This document shows positions 17,401 to 25,375 of a DNA stretch of 33,996 nt, one piece after another; position 1 is the stretch's first letter, and every line of letters begins with the position of its first letter. The position numbers and the translations under genes are program-made. This stretch comes from Oscillospiraceae bacterium (GTDB lineage: Bacteria; Bacillota_A; Clostridia; Oscillospirales; Oscillospiraceae), in NCBI GenBank assembly GCA_017627975.1, contig JAGAFT010000252.1, positions 1 to 33,996 on the forward strand. Reading direction: 5' to 3'. A model generated the notes under the pieces. It ran no database searches and had not been told where the DNA came from. It saw only the letters and a list, made by a program, of their open reading frames with translations.

Positions 17401-18966
17401 ATGAGCCATTCCTGTGAATCTGAAGCAAGGCGCTTCTGCCGATTCGTTTTTTTTAATCTGATCGCATGTATCATCGCTTATCTGCTGCTGATCTCCCATG
17501 AACTGACGAACACCATCGATGGCATGTGGAGCGGTGCAGACTACAGAAACTATACATGGGTCATCCAGATCGGAAGATGGTTCTGGCCGGTGGTCGGAAT
17601 GTCGCAGATGAACGTCTGCCCGGAGCCGTTTACCTCTGTATTTGCTCTGCTCATGTATGTGCTGGGGAGCTGTGTCGCTGCGTGGTGGTTCGGCCTGAAG
17701 GACTCTCTGAAGGGCTATCTGCTGGTGCTGACCTCCATGGTTACGACGGCAGTCTGTTCCACGCTGACTTTTCGGTATACATCCCCGACCTTTGCCATGG
17801 CGTATCTGCTGAGCGTTCTTGCGGCGTGGGTGCTGAGTCGGGAGAGCTGGAAAACCTGTCTGGTATCGATCCTGTGCCTGGTACTGGCACTGGCACTGTA
17901 TCAGTCCAATATCGGCTGTGCCTGTGTGCTGGCCCTGCTGTGTATCATCCGGCGGCTGCAGGAGGATCAGGACTATAAAAAAGTTCTTCGCTATGTCTGC
18001 CGGTTTGCATGCTCGCTCCTGATCTCCTTTATCGTCTATAAGATCATCTGGGATCTGACGCTGAAGTTCTGTCATATCCAGGCGGTGGACTACAAAGGGG
18101 CAGACAGCGTGACGGTCGGGAAAATCATTGCCGGGTTTCCGAGAAGCTTTCTGAGCACGTACCGGGAATTCTTCCGCTACTTTTTCCAGAATGAACTCAG
18201 GCACAGTATTTATCAGAGACTGCTGGCTTACGGTGTCCTGATGATCGTGCTGTTTGCGGTCAATGTGATCCTCGGTGGGCGAAAACTGGCCGGGAAGCCG
18301 GGCGCGAGATGGCTGCTGGCGGCAATCTGCCTGCTGCTGATCCCGCCGGCCGCGAATATCGCAATGATTCTGGCGGTGGACGCAGGGGAAGCGGCGATCC
18401 AGATGACCATGCCGATTGCGACGGTATTCCCGTTTCTGCTCTGTGTGACGGATGTGGGAGACTGCCGGGGGCGGCTGATCAAGGGGATAGACTGGCTTCG
18501 GATTGCGATGGTTCTGTTTGTTTTGTACGGAAACTTTCTGATGGTATCGGTGGACCAGCATGTCATGCTGAAAAGCCGCGACAACGCAACCGCCATGATG
18601 AACCGGGTGGCCGTCGATCTGGGAGAGGACCAGAACCCCGAGGGCGGCTTTGTGTTTGTAGGAAAACTCGCGGACAACCCCAACTTCCTCAAGGATCAGT
18701 TGTGGGAGCGCGCCAATCAGTATGCCCGATACGGGGATTTCCATATCTTTGTTTACGGGGACAACCGGGCTAACTTCTCTTACTTTGGCCTGCTTCGGGA
18801 CAGCGGACTGAACATGACCTTCAACTGGAACAACAGCTACTGGGGGGAAATGATCCAGAGTGAAGAAGTGCAGGAAATGCCGCTTTATCCCGAGGATGGA
18901 TACATCAAAAAGATCGGCAATACCATTGTTGTCAAGTTCGCAAATTTAGAAGAAAAGGAATCATAG
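17401..18966 (+). CDS. GtrII-type polytopic membrane glycosyltransferase, copy 2
   Basis: A 521-residue paralogue of the preceding gene, alignable end to end with roughly half the residues identical by eye. The shared blocks include WSGADYRNY, IGRWFWPVVG, MNVCPEPFTS, NIGCACVLAL, DQHVMLKSR and DNPNFLKDQLWER. The last two lie in the soluble C-terminal part, which is therefore also conserved and probably functional. Differences concentrate in the loops after helix 7 and in the linker near residue 350, suggesting related but distinct substrates. It starts 37 bases after copy 1, with GAGGA upstream, and ends four bases before the deacetylase gene. Both copies are intact. Confidence 0.78.
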   Translation: MSHSCESEARRFCRFVFFNLIACIIAYLLLISHELTNTIDGMWSGADYRNYTWVIQIGRWFWPVVGMSQMNVCPEPFTSVFALLMYVLGSCVAAWWFGLKDSLKGYLLVLTSMVTTAVCSTLTFRYTSPTFAMAYLLSVLAAWVLSRESWKTCLVSILCLVLALALYQSNIGCACVLALLCIIRRLQEDQDYKKVLRYVCRFACSLLISFIVYKIIWDLTLKFCHIQAVDYKGADSVTVGKIIAGFPRSFLSTYREFFRYFFQNELRHSIYQRLLAYGVLMIVLFAVNVILGGRKLAGKPGARWLLAAICLLLIPPAANIAMILAVDAGEAAIQMTMPIATVFPFLLCVTDVGDCRGRLIKGIDWLRIAMVLFVLYGNFLMVSVDQHVMLKSRDNATAMMNRVAVDLGEDQNPEGGFVFVGKLADNPNFLKDQLWERANQYARYGDFHIFVYGDNRANFSYFGLLRDSGLNMTFNWNNSYWGEMIQSEEVQEMPLYPEDGYIKKIGNTIVVKFANLEEKES

Positions 18967-18970
18967 GTTT

Positions 18971-19876
18971 ATGACGGAGTTCCATGCGGATGATTACGGC
19001 CTGTTTCTTGAACAGAGTGAGCGCATTCTGGAATGCTATAAACACGGCTGTCTGAACGGAACCAGTATCATCGCGAACGGACCCGAACTGGATGAATGCC
19101 TAAAGATCATTCCTGACAAGGGAATGCAGCTGACTGTTCATCTGAACCTGATGCAGGGACAATGTCTTGCCCCGGCAGAAGAGGTTCCGCTGCTGGCGGA
19201 CGAGAAAGGACAGTTTTGCGTCACCTTTTCACAGCTGCTTTTTTCCAGGTGCACGGGGAAAAGAGAATCTTATAAACAGCAGATCAAGGCGGAATATCGG
19301 GCTCAGATCCGAACGCTTCTGCCCGTGTTTCAGAGAACGGGTCAGCCTCTGCGGATCGACGGACATGCGCACTGGCATGTTGTCCCGGTGGCCTTTGATG
19401 CGCTGATGGAAGTGATCCGGGAAGACAGCCTGCCGGTGAGGTATATCCGCCTGCCGGATGAACCGCTGAGCCTGTACCTGAGGCATCTGTTTCAGCTGCT
19501 GCCGTTTTCGGGAATCAATATTGTCAAAGTGCTTCTATTGAAACTGCTGGTCTCCAGGGACCGCAGAAGATGGAAGAAAAACCTGCGGCAGACGGAACAG
19601 AAACTCTTCCTCGGTGTGATGCTGTCAGGGCATTTTGACTATCGCAGGATGAGCGCGATTCTTCCCGCGGCTGAATCCATGGCCGCCGGAAAGGGAATCG
19701 GCCTGGAGATCCTGGCGCATCCGGGATCCGTGCATCTCGAAGAGAATCTGGCCAGGGTCACCAATCAGAATGATTATCGATTCTTTACCAGCCCGGCCAG
19801 AGAAGAAGAGGGCAAAACATTCCTCATGCTGAAACAGACGCACGCAAGCCTCTGCGAACCGGGCGGAGATGCCTGA
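18971..19876 (+). CDS. ChbG/HpnK (YdjC)-family carbohydrate deacetylase
   Basis: The 301-residue protein has the YdjC-type signature HADDYG at residues 5-10 (metal-binding Asp pair), VHLNL near 56-60, RIDGHAHWHVVP near 130-142 (metal-binding His residues) and a late LAHPGS motif. These belong to the ChbG/HpnK family, which removes acetyl groups from N-acetylated sugars such as chitooligosaccharides or hopanoid head groups. There is no signal peptide, so it should act on cytoplasmic or membrane-facing glycolipid substrates. It begins four bases after GtrII copy 2, so the three genes are probably co-transcribed and may modify one glycan. The middle region (about 165-200) is hydrophobic. No terminator is evident after it. 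Confidence 0.82.
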   Translation: MTEFHADDYGLFLEQSERILECYKHGCLNGTSIIANGPELDECLKIIPDKGMQLTVHLNLMQGQCLAPAEEVPLLADEKGQFCVTFSQLLFSRCTGKRESYKQQIKAEYRAQIRTLLPVFQRTGQPLRIDGHAHWHVVPVAFDALMEVIREDSLPVRYIRLPDEPLSLYLRHLFQLLPFSGINIVKVLLLKLLVSRDRRRWKKNLRQTEQKLFLGVMLSGHFDYRRMSAILPAAESMAAGKGIGLEILAHPGSVHLEENLARVTNQNDYRFFTSPAREEEGKTFLMLKQTHASLCEPGGDA

Positions 19877-19906
19877 GAAAAACACATTGAAAAGATGAAA
19901 AAACTG

Positions 19907-19935
19907 TTGCGCATCAGGGAAAAAACGGGTATAAT
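19907..19935 (+). promoter_or_regulatory. Sigma-A promoter of the mgsA-like gene
   Basis: TTGCGC (19907-19912), a 17-base spacer and a perfect TATAAT (19930-19935). ATCAGG at 19913 and CCTGAT at 19943 form an inverted repeat around the -10 box. The leader to the ATG is about 70 bases, and AGGAG lies at 19997-20001. Confidence 0.8.
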
Positions 19936-20011
19936 ATTCTATCCTGATTTTAGACAAAGTGTGATAGATGATGTTCTTGCATGTGGATGTAAGAAAAGGA
20001 GAAGGTAGAAA

Positions 20012-20416
20012 ATGAACATTGCCTTGATGGCACACGACAGAAAGAAAGAGCTGATGGTTCAGTTCTGCATTGCCTATTGCGGTATTCTTGCGGAGCATAA
20101 TCTCTGTGCGACGCATGTGACCGGGAAACTGGTTTCCGAGGCAACAGGGCTGCCAATCACGCTGTATCTGCATGCAGACCAGGGCGGAGCGCAGCAGATC
20201 GGCTCCAGAATCTCCTATAACGAGATTGATCTGGTCCTGTTTTTCTGCGATCCGGCCAACCCAAAGGGATTCGACGATATCAACAAGGTGGAAAGACTCT
20301 GCGACCAGTACCAGATTCCCTTTGCCACCAATGCCGCAACGGCGGAGGTCCTTGTTCAGGGACTGCGCAGAGGAGATCTCGACTGGCGTAATATCGTGAA
20401 TCCGCAGAAGAGATAA
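20012..20416 (+). CDS. mgsA: Methylglyoxal synthase-like protein with altered active site
   Basis: The 134-residue protein has the MGS-like fold signatures: MNIALMAHDRKK at the start (H8-D9 retained), a phosphate-loop-like THVTG (34-38), GGAQQIG (58-64), LVLFFCDP (74-81) and FATNAATAE. Methylglyoxal synthase turns dihydroxyacetone phosphate into methylglyoxal and phosphate, a bypass of lower glycolysis when phosphate is short. In the E. coli enzyme the catalytic base is Asp71 in GGDQQ; here that position is Ala60. The conserved His98 of PHDPD aligns with Phe87, and the TGTTG loop reads THVTG. Activity is therefore doubtful, or the catalytic arrangement differs in this subgroup. It is a single-gene unit with its own promoter and a following hairpin. 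Confidence 0.78.
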   Translation: MNIALMAHDRKKELMVQFCIAYCGILAEHNLCATHVTGKLVSEATGLPITLYLHADQGGAQQIGSRISYNEIDLVLFFCDPANPKGFDDINKVERLCDQYQIPFATNAATAEVLVQGLRRGDLDWRNIVNPQKR

Positions 20417-20438
20417 AGCTTATCCAACGCCTAACGCC

Positions 20439-20480
20439 AAAGAGTGAAGTTCGATTGATTCAGGAGCTTCACTCTTTTGA
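20439..20480 (+). terminator. Probable terminator after mgsA
   Basis: AAAGAGTGAAG (20439-20449) pairs perfectly with CTTCACTCTTT (20467-20477) across a 17-base loop. The T run after the stem is short (TTTT then GACTG), so termination may be partial and some transcripts may continue into hisS. Confidence 0.62.
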
Positions 20481-20561
20481 CTGTCTGCCGGAGCGGCCTG
20501 ACGCAGCATGCATGATAATCAGACCGGACCGGTGATCATCACGACGAAAAGAGAGAAGAAC

Positions 20562-21917
20562 ATGAGTATTGTAAAACCCAGAACCCTTTCCGGATTCATG
20601 GAGCTCCTTCCGCAGGATCAGATGAAGATGGAACGCATGATGCAGATCCTGAGAGAGACCTATTCTCTGTTTGCCTTCACCCCGCTGGACACACCGGTGA
20701 TCGAGGCCGCGGAAGTTTTGCTTGCCAAGGGCGGAGGGGAGACCGAGAAGCAGGTCTACCGTTTTCAGAAGGGAGACAGTGACCTGGCGCTCCGCTTTGA
20801 CCTGACGGTGCCGCTGGCCAAGTATGTCGCCGCGCACTATGCAGACCTCGCCTTCCCGTTCCGGCGTTATCAGATCGGTAAGGTTTATCGCGGTGAACGT
20901 GCCCAGCGCGGCCGTTTCCGTGAGTTCTATCAGGCGGATATCGACGTCATCGGAGACGGAAAACTCGACATCATCAACGAAGCCGAGATCCCGGCCATTA
21001 TCTATACGGCATTTACCCGGCTGGGCCTGAAGAACTTCCGAATTCGGGTGAACAATCGCAAGATCCTCAACGGCTTTTATGCCTTGAACGGAATGTCCGA
21101 AAAGGCGCAGGATATCATGCGGATTGTGGACAAGCTGGACAAGGTGGGCGAAGTGAAGATCAAGCAGATGCTGATCGATGAACTGGACATGCGGCCGTAT
21201 AAAGCCGAGAATGTTCTGGACTTCATGGCCATCAAGGGCAGCAACGCCGAAATTCTCGAGCGTCTGGAGATCTACCGCGGCATGGACGAGACCTTTGACC
21301 TCGGACTGGAGGAGCTGCGCGCGGTGGTTCAGCATCTCGCGGCCTTCGGCGTACCGGAAGAGAACTTTGCCGTGGATCTCACCATAGCACGGGGGCTGGA
21401 CTACTACACCGGTACGGTCTATGAGACGGAGCTGATTGATTATCCGGAGATCGGCTCGGTCTGCTCCGGCGGCCGCTATGACAATCTTGCCGAGTACTAT
21501 ACCGACCGGCAGCTTCCCGGCGTCGGAATCTCTATCGGCCTCACGAGGCTGTTCTATGTGCTGCAGGAACAGGGGCTACTCTCGGATGAACTGTTGACCG
21601 CGCCCTGCGACGTGCTGGTGATCCCGATGACCGAGGACCAGGGACCGGCAATCGCCGCAGCCACCGCGCTTCGCAGTGCAGGACTGCGTGCCCAGCTTTA
21701 TACGGAAAAGCGCAAGTTCAAGGCAAAGATGAGCTATGCCGATAAGATCGGGGTTCCGTTTGTGGTCCTGCTGGGCGAGGATGAGATCGAGAAAGGCCTG
21801 CTTTCTGTCAAGAATATGCTCACCGGAGAACAGGCCATGCTTACGGCGGAGGAAGCCGGTACCCGGATCCGGGAAAATGTGGAAAAGAGAAACAGCACCG
21901 CGCCCATTCGCGGCTGA
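20562..21917 (+). CDS. hisS: Histidyl-tRNA synthetase
   Basis: Charges tRNA-His with histidine. From the ATG at 20562 (preceded by AGAGAGAAG) it is 451 residues. The class II motif 2 region is RRYQIGKVYRGE followed by GRFREFYQADID. The HisRS-specific loop ARGLDYYTGTVYET and motif 3 GVGISIGLTRLFYVL are present. The C-terminal anticodon-binding domain begins around residue 350 (CDVLVIPMTEDQG). An in-frame ATG 18 codons upstream is less likely because the homology starts at the chosen site. aspS follows after 21 bases, the common hisS-aspS pairing. I found no T-box leader in the 145 bases before it. Confidence 0.97.
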   Translation: MSIVKPRTLSGFMELLPQDQMKMERMMQILRETYSLFAFTPLDTPVIEAAEVLLAKGGGETEKQVYRFQKGDSDLALRFDLTVPLAKYVAAHYADLAFPFRRYQIGKVYRGERAQRGRFREFYQADIDVIGDGKLDIINEAEIPAIIYTAFTRLGLKNFRIRVNNRKILNGFYALNGMSEKAQDIMRIVDKLDKVGEVKIKQMLIDELDMRPYKAENVLDFMAIKGSNAEILERLEIYRGMDETFDLGLEELRAVVQHLAAFGVPEENFAVDLTIARGLDYYTGTVYETELIDYPEIGSVCSGGRYDNLAEYYTDRQLPGVGISIGLTRLFYVLQEQGLLSDELLTAPCDVLVIPMTEDQGPAIAAATALRSAGLRAQLYTEKRKFKAKMSYADKIGVPFVVLLGEDEIEKGLLSVKNMLTGEQAMLTAEEAGTRIRENVEKRNSTAPIRG

Positions 21918-21938
21918 TCGCATAAGGAGGAAATGAAT

Positions 21939-23717
21939 ATGCAGTCCCGTACACATACCTGTGGAGAGCTCCGGATGGAGCATGTCGGCCAGAAAGTACA
22001 GCTTGCCGGCTGGATGGAGAATGTCCGTGAGGTAGGCGGCAGCCTGGCCTTCGTTGTGGTCCGTGACTTCTATGGCAAGACGCAGCTTGTCGTAGAAAAT
22101 GAGGACCTGCTCCGTCAGCTGAAGGGAATCAACAAGGAATCCACCATCGGTGTCATCGGCACGGTCCGGGAGCGGGCCAGCAAGAATCCGAACATCCCGA
22201 CCGGTGATATCGAGGTCGTCCCCGAGAAGATCACGGTCCTCGGCCGCTGCCGCTACAACGAGCTTCCCTTTGAGATCAACCGCAGCCGCGAGGCGGACGA
22301 AGCGCAGCGTCTGAAATACCGCTATCTTGACCTGCGCAACCCGGCTGTCAAGCAGAATATCATTCTGCGCTGCCAGGTGATCGCGGCCATCCGCAAGGCC
22401 ATGCTGGAGCACGACTTCCTGGAGATCACAACGCCGATTCTGACGGCATCCTCGCCGGAAGGCGCCCGTGACTACCTGGTCCCTGCCCGCAAGCACCCGG
22501 GCAAGTTCTATGCCCTGCCCCAGGCACCGCAGCAGTTCAAGCAGCTGCTGATGACCTCCGGCTTTGACCGTTATTTCCAGATCGCTCCCTGCTTCCGCGA
22601 TGAAGATGCCCGCGGTGACCGCAGCCCCGGCGAATTCTATCAGCTGGATATGGAGATGGCTTTTGCGTCCCAGGAAGACGTCTTTGCAATTCTTGAGGAC
22701 GTTCTGCCGCCGATCTTCGCCAAATACGGCAAATATGACATTGCTTCCGAAGCGCCCTTCCGCAGAATCAAGTACGTGGATGCCCTGGAAACCTACGGCA
22801 GCGACAAGCCAGACCTGCGCATCGACCTCGTTGCACAGGACATCACCGACCTGCTGAAGGATACGGAGTTCCAGGCCTTCCAGAACGGAAACACGGTCAA
22901 GGCGATCGTCGTCTCCGGATGCGAGCTCACAAGAAAGCAGATCGACAAGCTTTGCACCGATGTCGAAGTGCAGGCGGGGGCAAAGCCCTACTGGTTCCGC
23001 ATGGACGAGTCCGGTGCGATCGTAGGCGGTGTTGCCAAGTTTGTGGATCCGCTGAAGGACGTACTGACCGAACGCCTCGGCCTGAAGCCCGGCTGCCTTG
23101 TCGGTGTTACCACGGGGGTGCGCGGCCAGGCCCAGAAGACCGCCGGCGTCATGATCAAGATGCTGGGCGCTCTGGTTCCCGGACATATGGACAAGGAACG
23201 CTATGAGTTCTGCTGGATCGTCGACTTCCCGATGTACGAGATCGGCGAGGAGTCCGGCGAGCTCGAGTTCTGCCACAATCCGTTCTCCATGCCCGCCGGC
23301 GGCCTGGATATCCTGCTGAAGGCAGAGAGGGGAGAGGTCGATCCGCTCACCATCACGGCGGATCAGTACGACCTGGTCTGCAACGGCGTGGAGCTCTCTT
23401 CCGGCGCAGTCCGGAACCATGACCCGGAGATCATGATCAAGGCCTTCGAGATGGTCCGTCTGGGCGAAGAGGATGTCAAGAAAAAGTTCCCGGCCATGTA
23501 CAACGCCTTCTGCTACGGCGCTCCTCCTCATGCGGGTATTGCCCCGGGGATTGACCGTATGGTCATGCTTCTGGCCGGCGAGGACAGCATCCGCGAGATC
23601 ATTCCGTTCCCGATGAACAAGAGCGCCCAGGATGTCATGATGGGCGCCCCCTCCACGGTGGAGCAGAAGCAGCTGGATGAGCTGCACATTGCGATCACCT
23701 GTGAACCTGAGGCCTGA
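21939..23717 (+). CDS. aspS: Aspartyl-tRNA synthetase
   Basis: Charges tRNA-Asp with aspartate. The protein is 592 residues: an N-terminal OB-fold anticodon domain (about 1-110, GWMENVREVGGSLAFVVVRD), class II motif 1, motif 2 (PCFRDEDARGDRSPGEFYQL), a GAD insertion (about 285-405) and motif 3 (APGIDRMVMLLAGEDSIREI). The start is set at the second of two close ATGs because AAGGAGG is eight bases before 21939 but only two before 21933. The motif 2 loop has the form DRSPGEFYQLD and not the DRQPEFTQ of E. coli and B. subtilis enzymes, which marks a distinct bacterial AspRS subtype, familiar from alphaproteobacteria. comM follows six bases after the stop. Confidence 0.96.
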   Translation: MQSRTHTCGELRMEHVGQKVQLAGWMENVREVGGSLAFVVVRDFYGKTQLVVENEDLLRQLKGINKESTIGVIGTVRERASKNPNIPTGDIEVVPEKITVLGRCRYNELPFEINRSREADEAQRLKYRYLDLRNPAVKQNIILRCQVIAAIRKAMLEHDFLEITTPILTASSPEGARDYLVPARKHPGKFYALPQAPQQFKQLLMTSGFDRYFQIAPCFRDEDARGDRSPGEFYQLDMEMAFASQEDVFAILEDVLPPIFAKYGKYDIASEAPFRRIKYVDALETYGSDKPDLRIDLVAQDITDLLKDTEFQAFQNGNTVKAIVVSGCELTRKQIDKLCTDVEVQAGAKPYWFRMDESGAIVGGVAKFVDPLKDVLTERLGLKPGCLVGVTTGVRGQAQKTAGVMIKMLGALVPGHMDKERYEFCWIVDFPMYEIGEESGELEFCHNPFSMPAGGLDILLKAERGEVDPLTITADQYDLVCNGVELSSGAVRNHDPEIMIKAFEMVRLGEEDVKKKFPAMYNAFCYGAPPHAGIAPGIDRMVMLLAGEDSIREIIPFPMNKSAQDVMMGAPSTVEQKQLDELHIAITCEPEA

Positions 23718-23723
23718 TCAGAG

Positions 23724-25241
23724 ATGTTTTCCAGGGTCCGGAGTCTCGGTGTCAGCGGAGTCGGCGGTTATGAAGTCAGCGTGGAGGTGAATATCTCTTC
23801 CGGTCTGCCTGCCTTTGATATCGTCGGACTCCCGGATGCCGCGGTCAAAGAATCCCGAGAGCGTGTACGGGCTGCAATCAAAAACAACGGATTTAAGTTT
23901 CCGGTCAGCCGCATGACGGTGAACCTTGCACCGGCAGACAAGAAAAAGGCCGGTACGGTCTACGACTTGCCGCTGCTGATCGGTATCCTCACTGCTACGG
24001 AGGACCTGAAACGGATCCCGGAGGACTGCGCCTTTCTCGGAGAGCTCTCCCTGACAGGCGAGCTGCGTCCTGTCCCGGGTACACTGCCGATGGCAATGGC
24101 TGCACAGCGGGCAGGAATCAGGACGCTCTTCGTACCGGAAGAAAACGCAGCGGAAGCAGCTTTCGCAGAGAATGTTTCCGTGATTCCGGTTCGCGATTTG
24201 CAGCAGCTGCTGAGACACCTGAGAGGCGAAGAAGAGATTCCGCCGGCTGCTCCTCCTGTACCGGAGCTGAGTCAGGCGGGACTTCCGGATTTTGCGGATG
24301 TAAAGGGACAGGAAAACGTCCGCCGTGCACTGGAGATCGCAGCGGCAGGCGGACACAACATCCTGATGGTCGGGCCTCCGGGAGCGGGAAAGAGCATGCT
24401 GGCCAAGCGGCTTCCCTCGATTCTTCCGGACATGAGTCGGGAAGAGATGATCCAGTCAACCGAGATCCACTCGGTGGCAGGACTTACCGACCGCAGCCAC
24501 CCGATTATTTCAGAACGGCCGTTCCGTTCTCCGCATCACAGCATCTCACCTGCAGGCCTCGCGGGCGGCGGCTCCAATCCGAGACCCGGAGAGATCAGCC
24601 TGGCCCATAACGGAGTCCTGTTTCTCGATGAGCTGCCGGAGTTTCGCAGTGATGTACTGGAAGTGCTGCGTCAGCCGCTGGAAGACGGAACCGTGACGGT
24701 TTCCCGTGTGGCGGGAGCGGTGACCTTCCCAAGCCGCTTCATGCTGGTCTGCGCAATGAACCCATGCAAGTGCGGATGGTACGGACATCCCTCCGGACGC
24801 TGTAAGTGCTCTCAGAACGAAGTGCGGCGATATCAGAACCGCGTGTCCGGACCGCTCCTGGACCGGATTGACATCATCGTCGAGGTTCCCGCGCTGGAAT
24901 ACGATGAGATCCGGAGAAAAGCACCTGCGGAGAGCTCCTCCGCCATCCGGGAACGGGTCAATGCCGCAAGAGCGGTACAGCGCGCAAGATTCCCGTCCGA
25001 TGAGACCATGTGCAACGCCCATATGGGCACCAGGGAACTCCGTTCCTTCTGTGCTCTCTCCCCGGAGGGGGAAGAGCTGATGCGGGACGCCTTTGACACC
25101 ATGGGACTCTCGGCCAGAAGCCATGACCGGATCCTCCGTGTGGCCAGAACCATCGCGGATCTGGACAATGCGGAAGAGATCGGGGTAGAGCACATCGCCG
25201 AGGCGATCCAGTACCGCAGCTTTGACTTTACGGAGCAGTAA
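23724..25241 (+). CDS. comM: ComM/YifB-family AAA+ ATPase (Mg-chelatase-like)
   Basis: In transformable bacteria ComM is a helicase that extends heteroduplex during branch migration of incoming DNA. In other bacteria its role is less clear. The 505-residue protein has the Lon-like N-terminal domain (about 20-165, FDIVGLPDAAVKESRERVRA), Walker A GPPGAGKS (217-224) and Walker B GVLFLDEL (297-304). A Cys-rich loop (CAMNPCKCGWYGHPSGRCKC) follows, then a sensor/arginine-finger region and the C-terminal Mg-chelatase domain (about 400-500). It starts six bases after aspS with only a weak AGAG before the ATG, so it probably depends on readthrough or coupling. Confidence 0.93.
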   Translation: MFSRVRSLGVSGVGGYEVSVEVNISSGLPAFDIVGLPDAAVKESRERVRAAIKNNGFKFPVSRMTVNLAPADKKKAGTVYDLPLLIGILTATEDLKRIPEDCAFLGELSLTGELRPVPGTLPMAMAAQRAGIRTLFVPEENAAEAAFAENVSVIPVRDLQQLLRHLRGEEEIPPAAPPVPELSQAGLPDFADVKGQENVRRALEIAAAGGHNILMVGPPGAGKSMLAKRLPSILPDMSREEMIQSTEIHSVAGLTDRSHPIISERPFRSPHHSISPAGLAGGGSNPRPGEISLAHNGVLFLDELPEFRSDVLEVLRQPLEDGTVTVSRVAGAVTFPSRFMLVCAMNPCKCGWYGHPSGRCKCSQNEVRRYQNRVSGPLLDRIDIIVEVPALEYDEIRRKAPAESSSAIRERVNAARAVQRARFPSDETMCNAHMGTRELRSFCALSPEGEELMRDAFDTMGLSARSHDRILRVARTIADLDNAEEIGVEHIAEAIQYRSFDFTEQ

Positions 25242-25291
25242 AACGACAAACCGAGCGGTGACCTGATTTTCCGGAAAGAGAAAATATTAGT

Positions 25292-25352
25292 AGAATCGGA
25301 GCTTACAGCGACAGAACTAAAAAGGTCTGCTGCCGTAAGCTCCGATTCTTAT
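25292..25352. terminator. Long-stem hairpin between convergent comM and HD-GYP genes
   Basis: AGAATCGGAGCTTAC (25292-25306) pairs perfectly with GTAAGCTCCGATTCT (25335-25349), giving 15 pairs around a 28-base loop that can pair further (AGC/GCT, AGA/TCT). TATTTG follows on the plus strand. On the minus strand the tract after the stem is ACTAATATTTTC. It lies between stops at 25241 and 25376, so it most likely ends both transcripts. Confidence 0.7.
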
Positions 25353-25375
25353 TTGATAGAGGACTCCCGGATAAA

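Noticed and set aside
20417..20561. Possible T-box leader upstream of hisS-aspS
   Set aside because: The region is only 145 bases, holds one simple hairpin close to the mgsA stop, and I could not find a T-box bulge sequence or a specifier loop.
21576..23687. Very long open frame antisense to aspS (about 700 codons)
   Set aside because: It lacks any recognisable domain and follows the codon pattern of aspS on the other strand. AspRS conservation accounts for the sequence fully.
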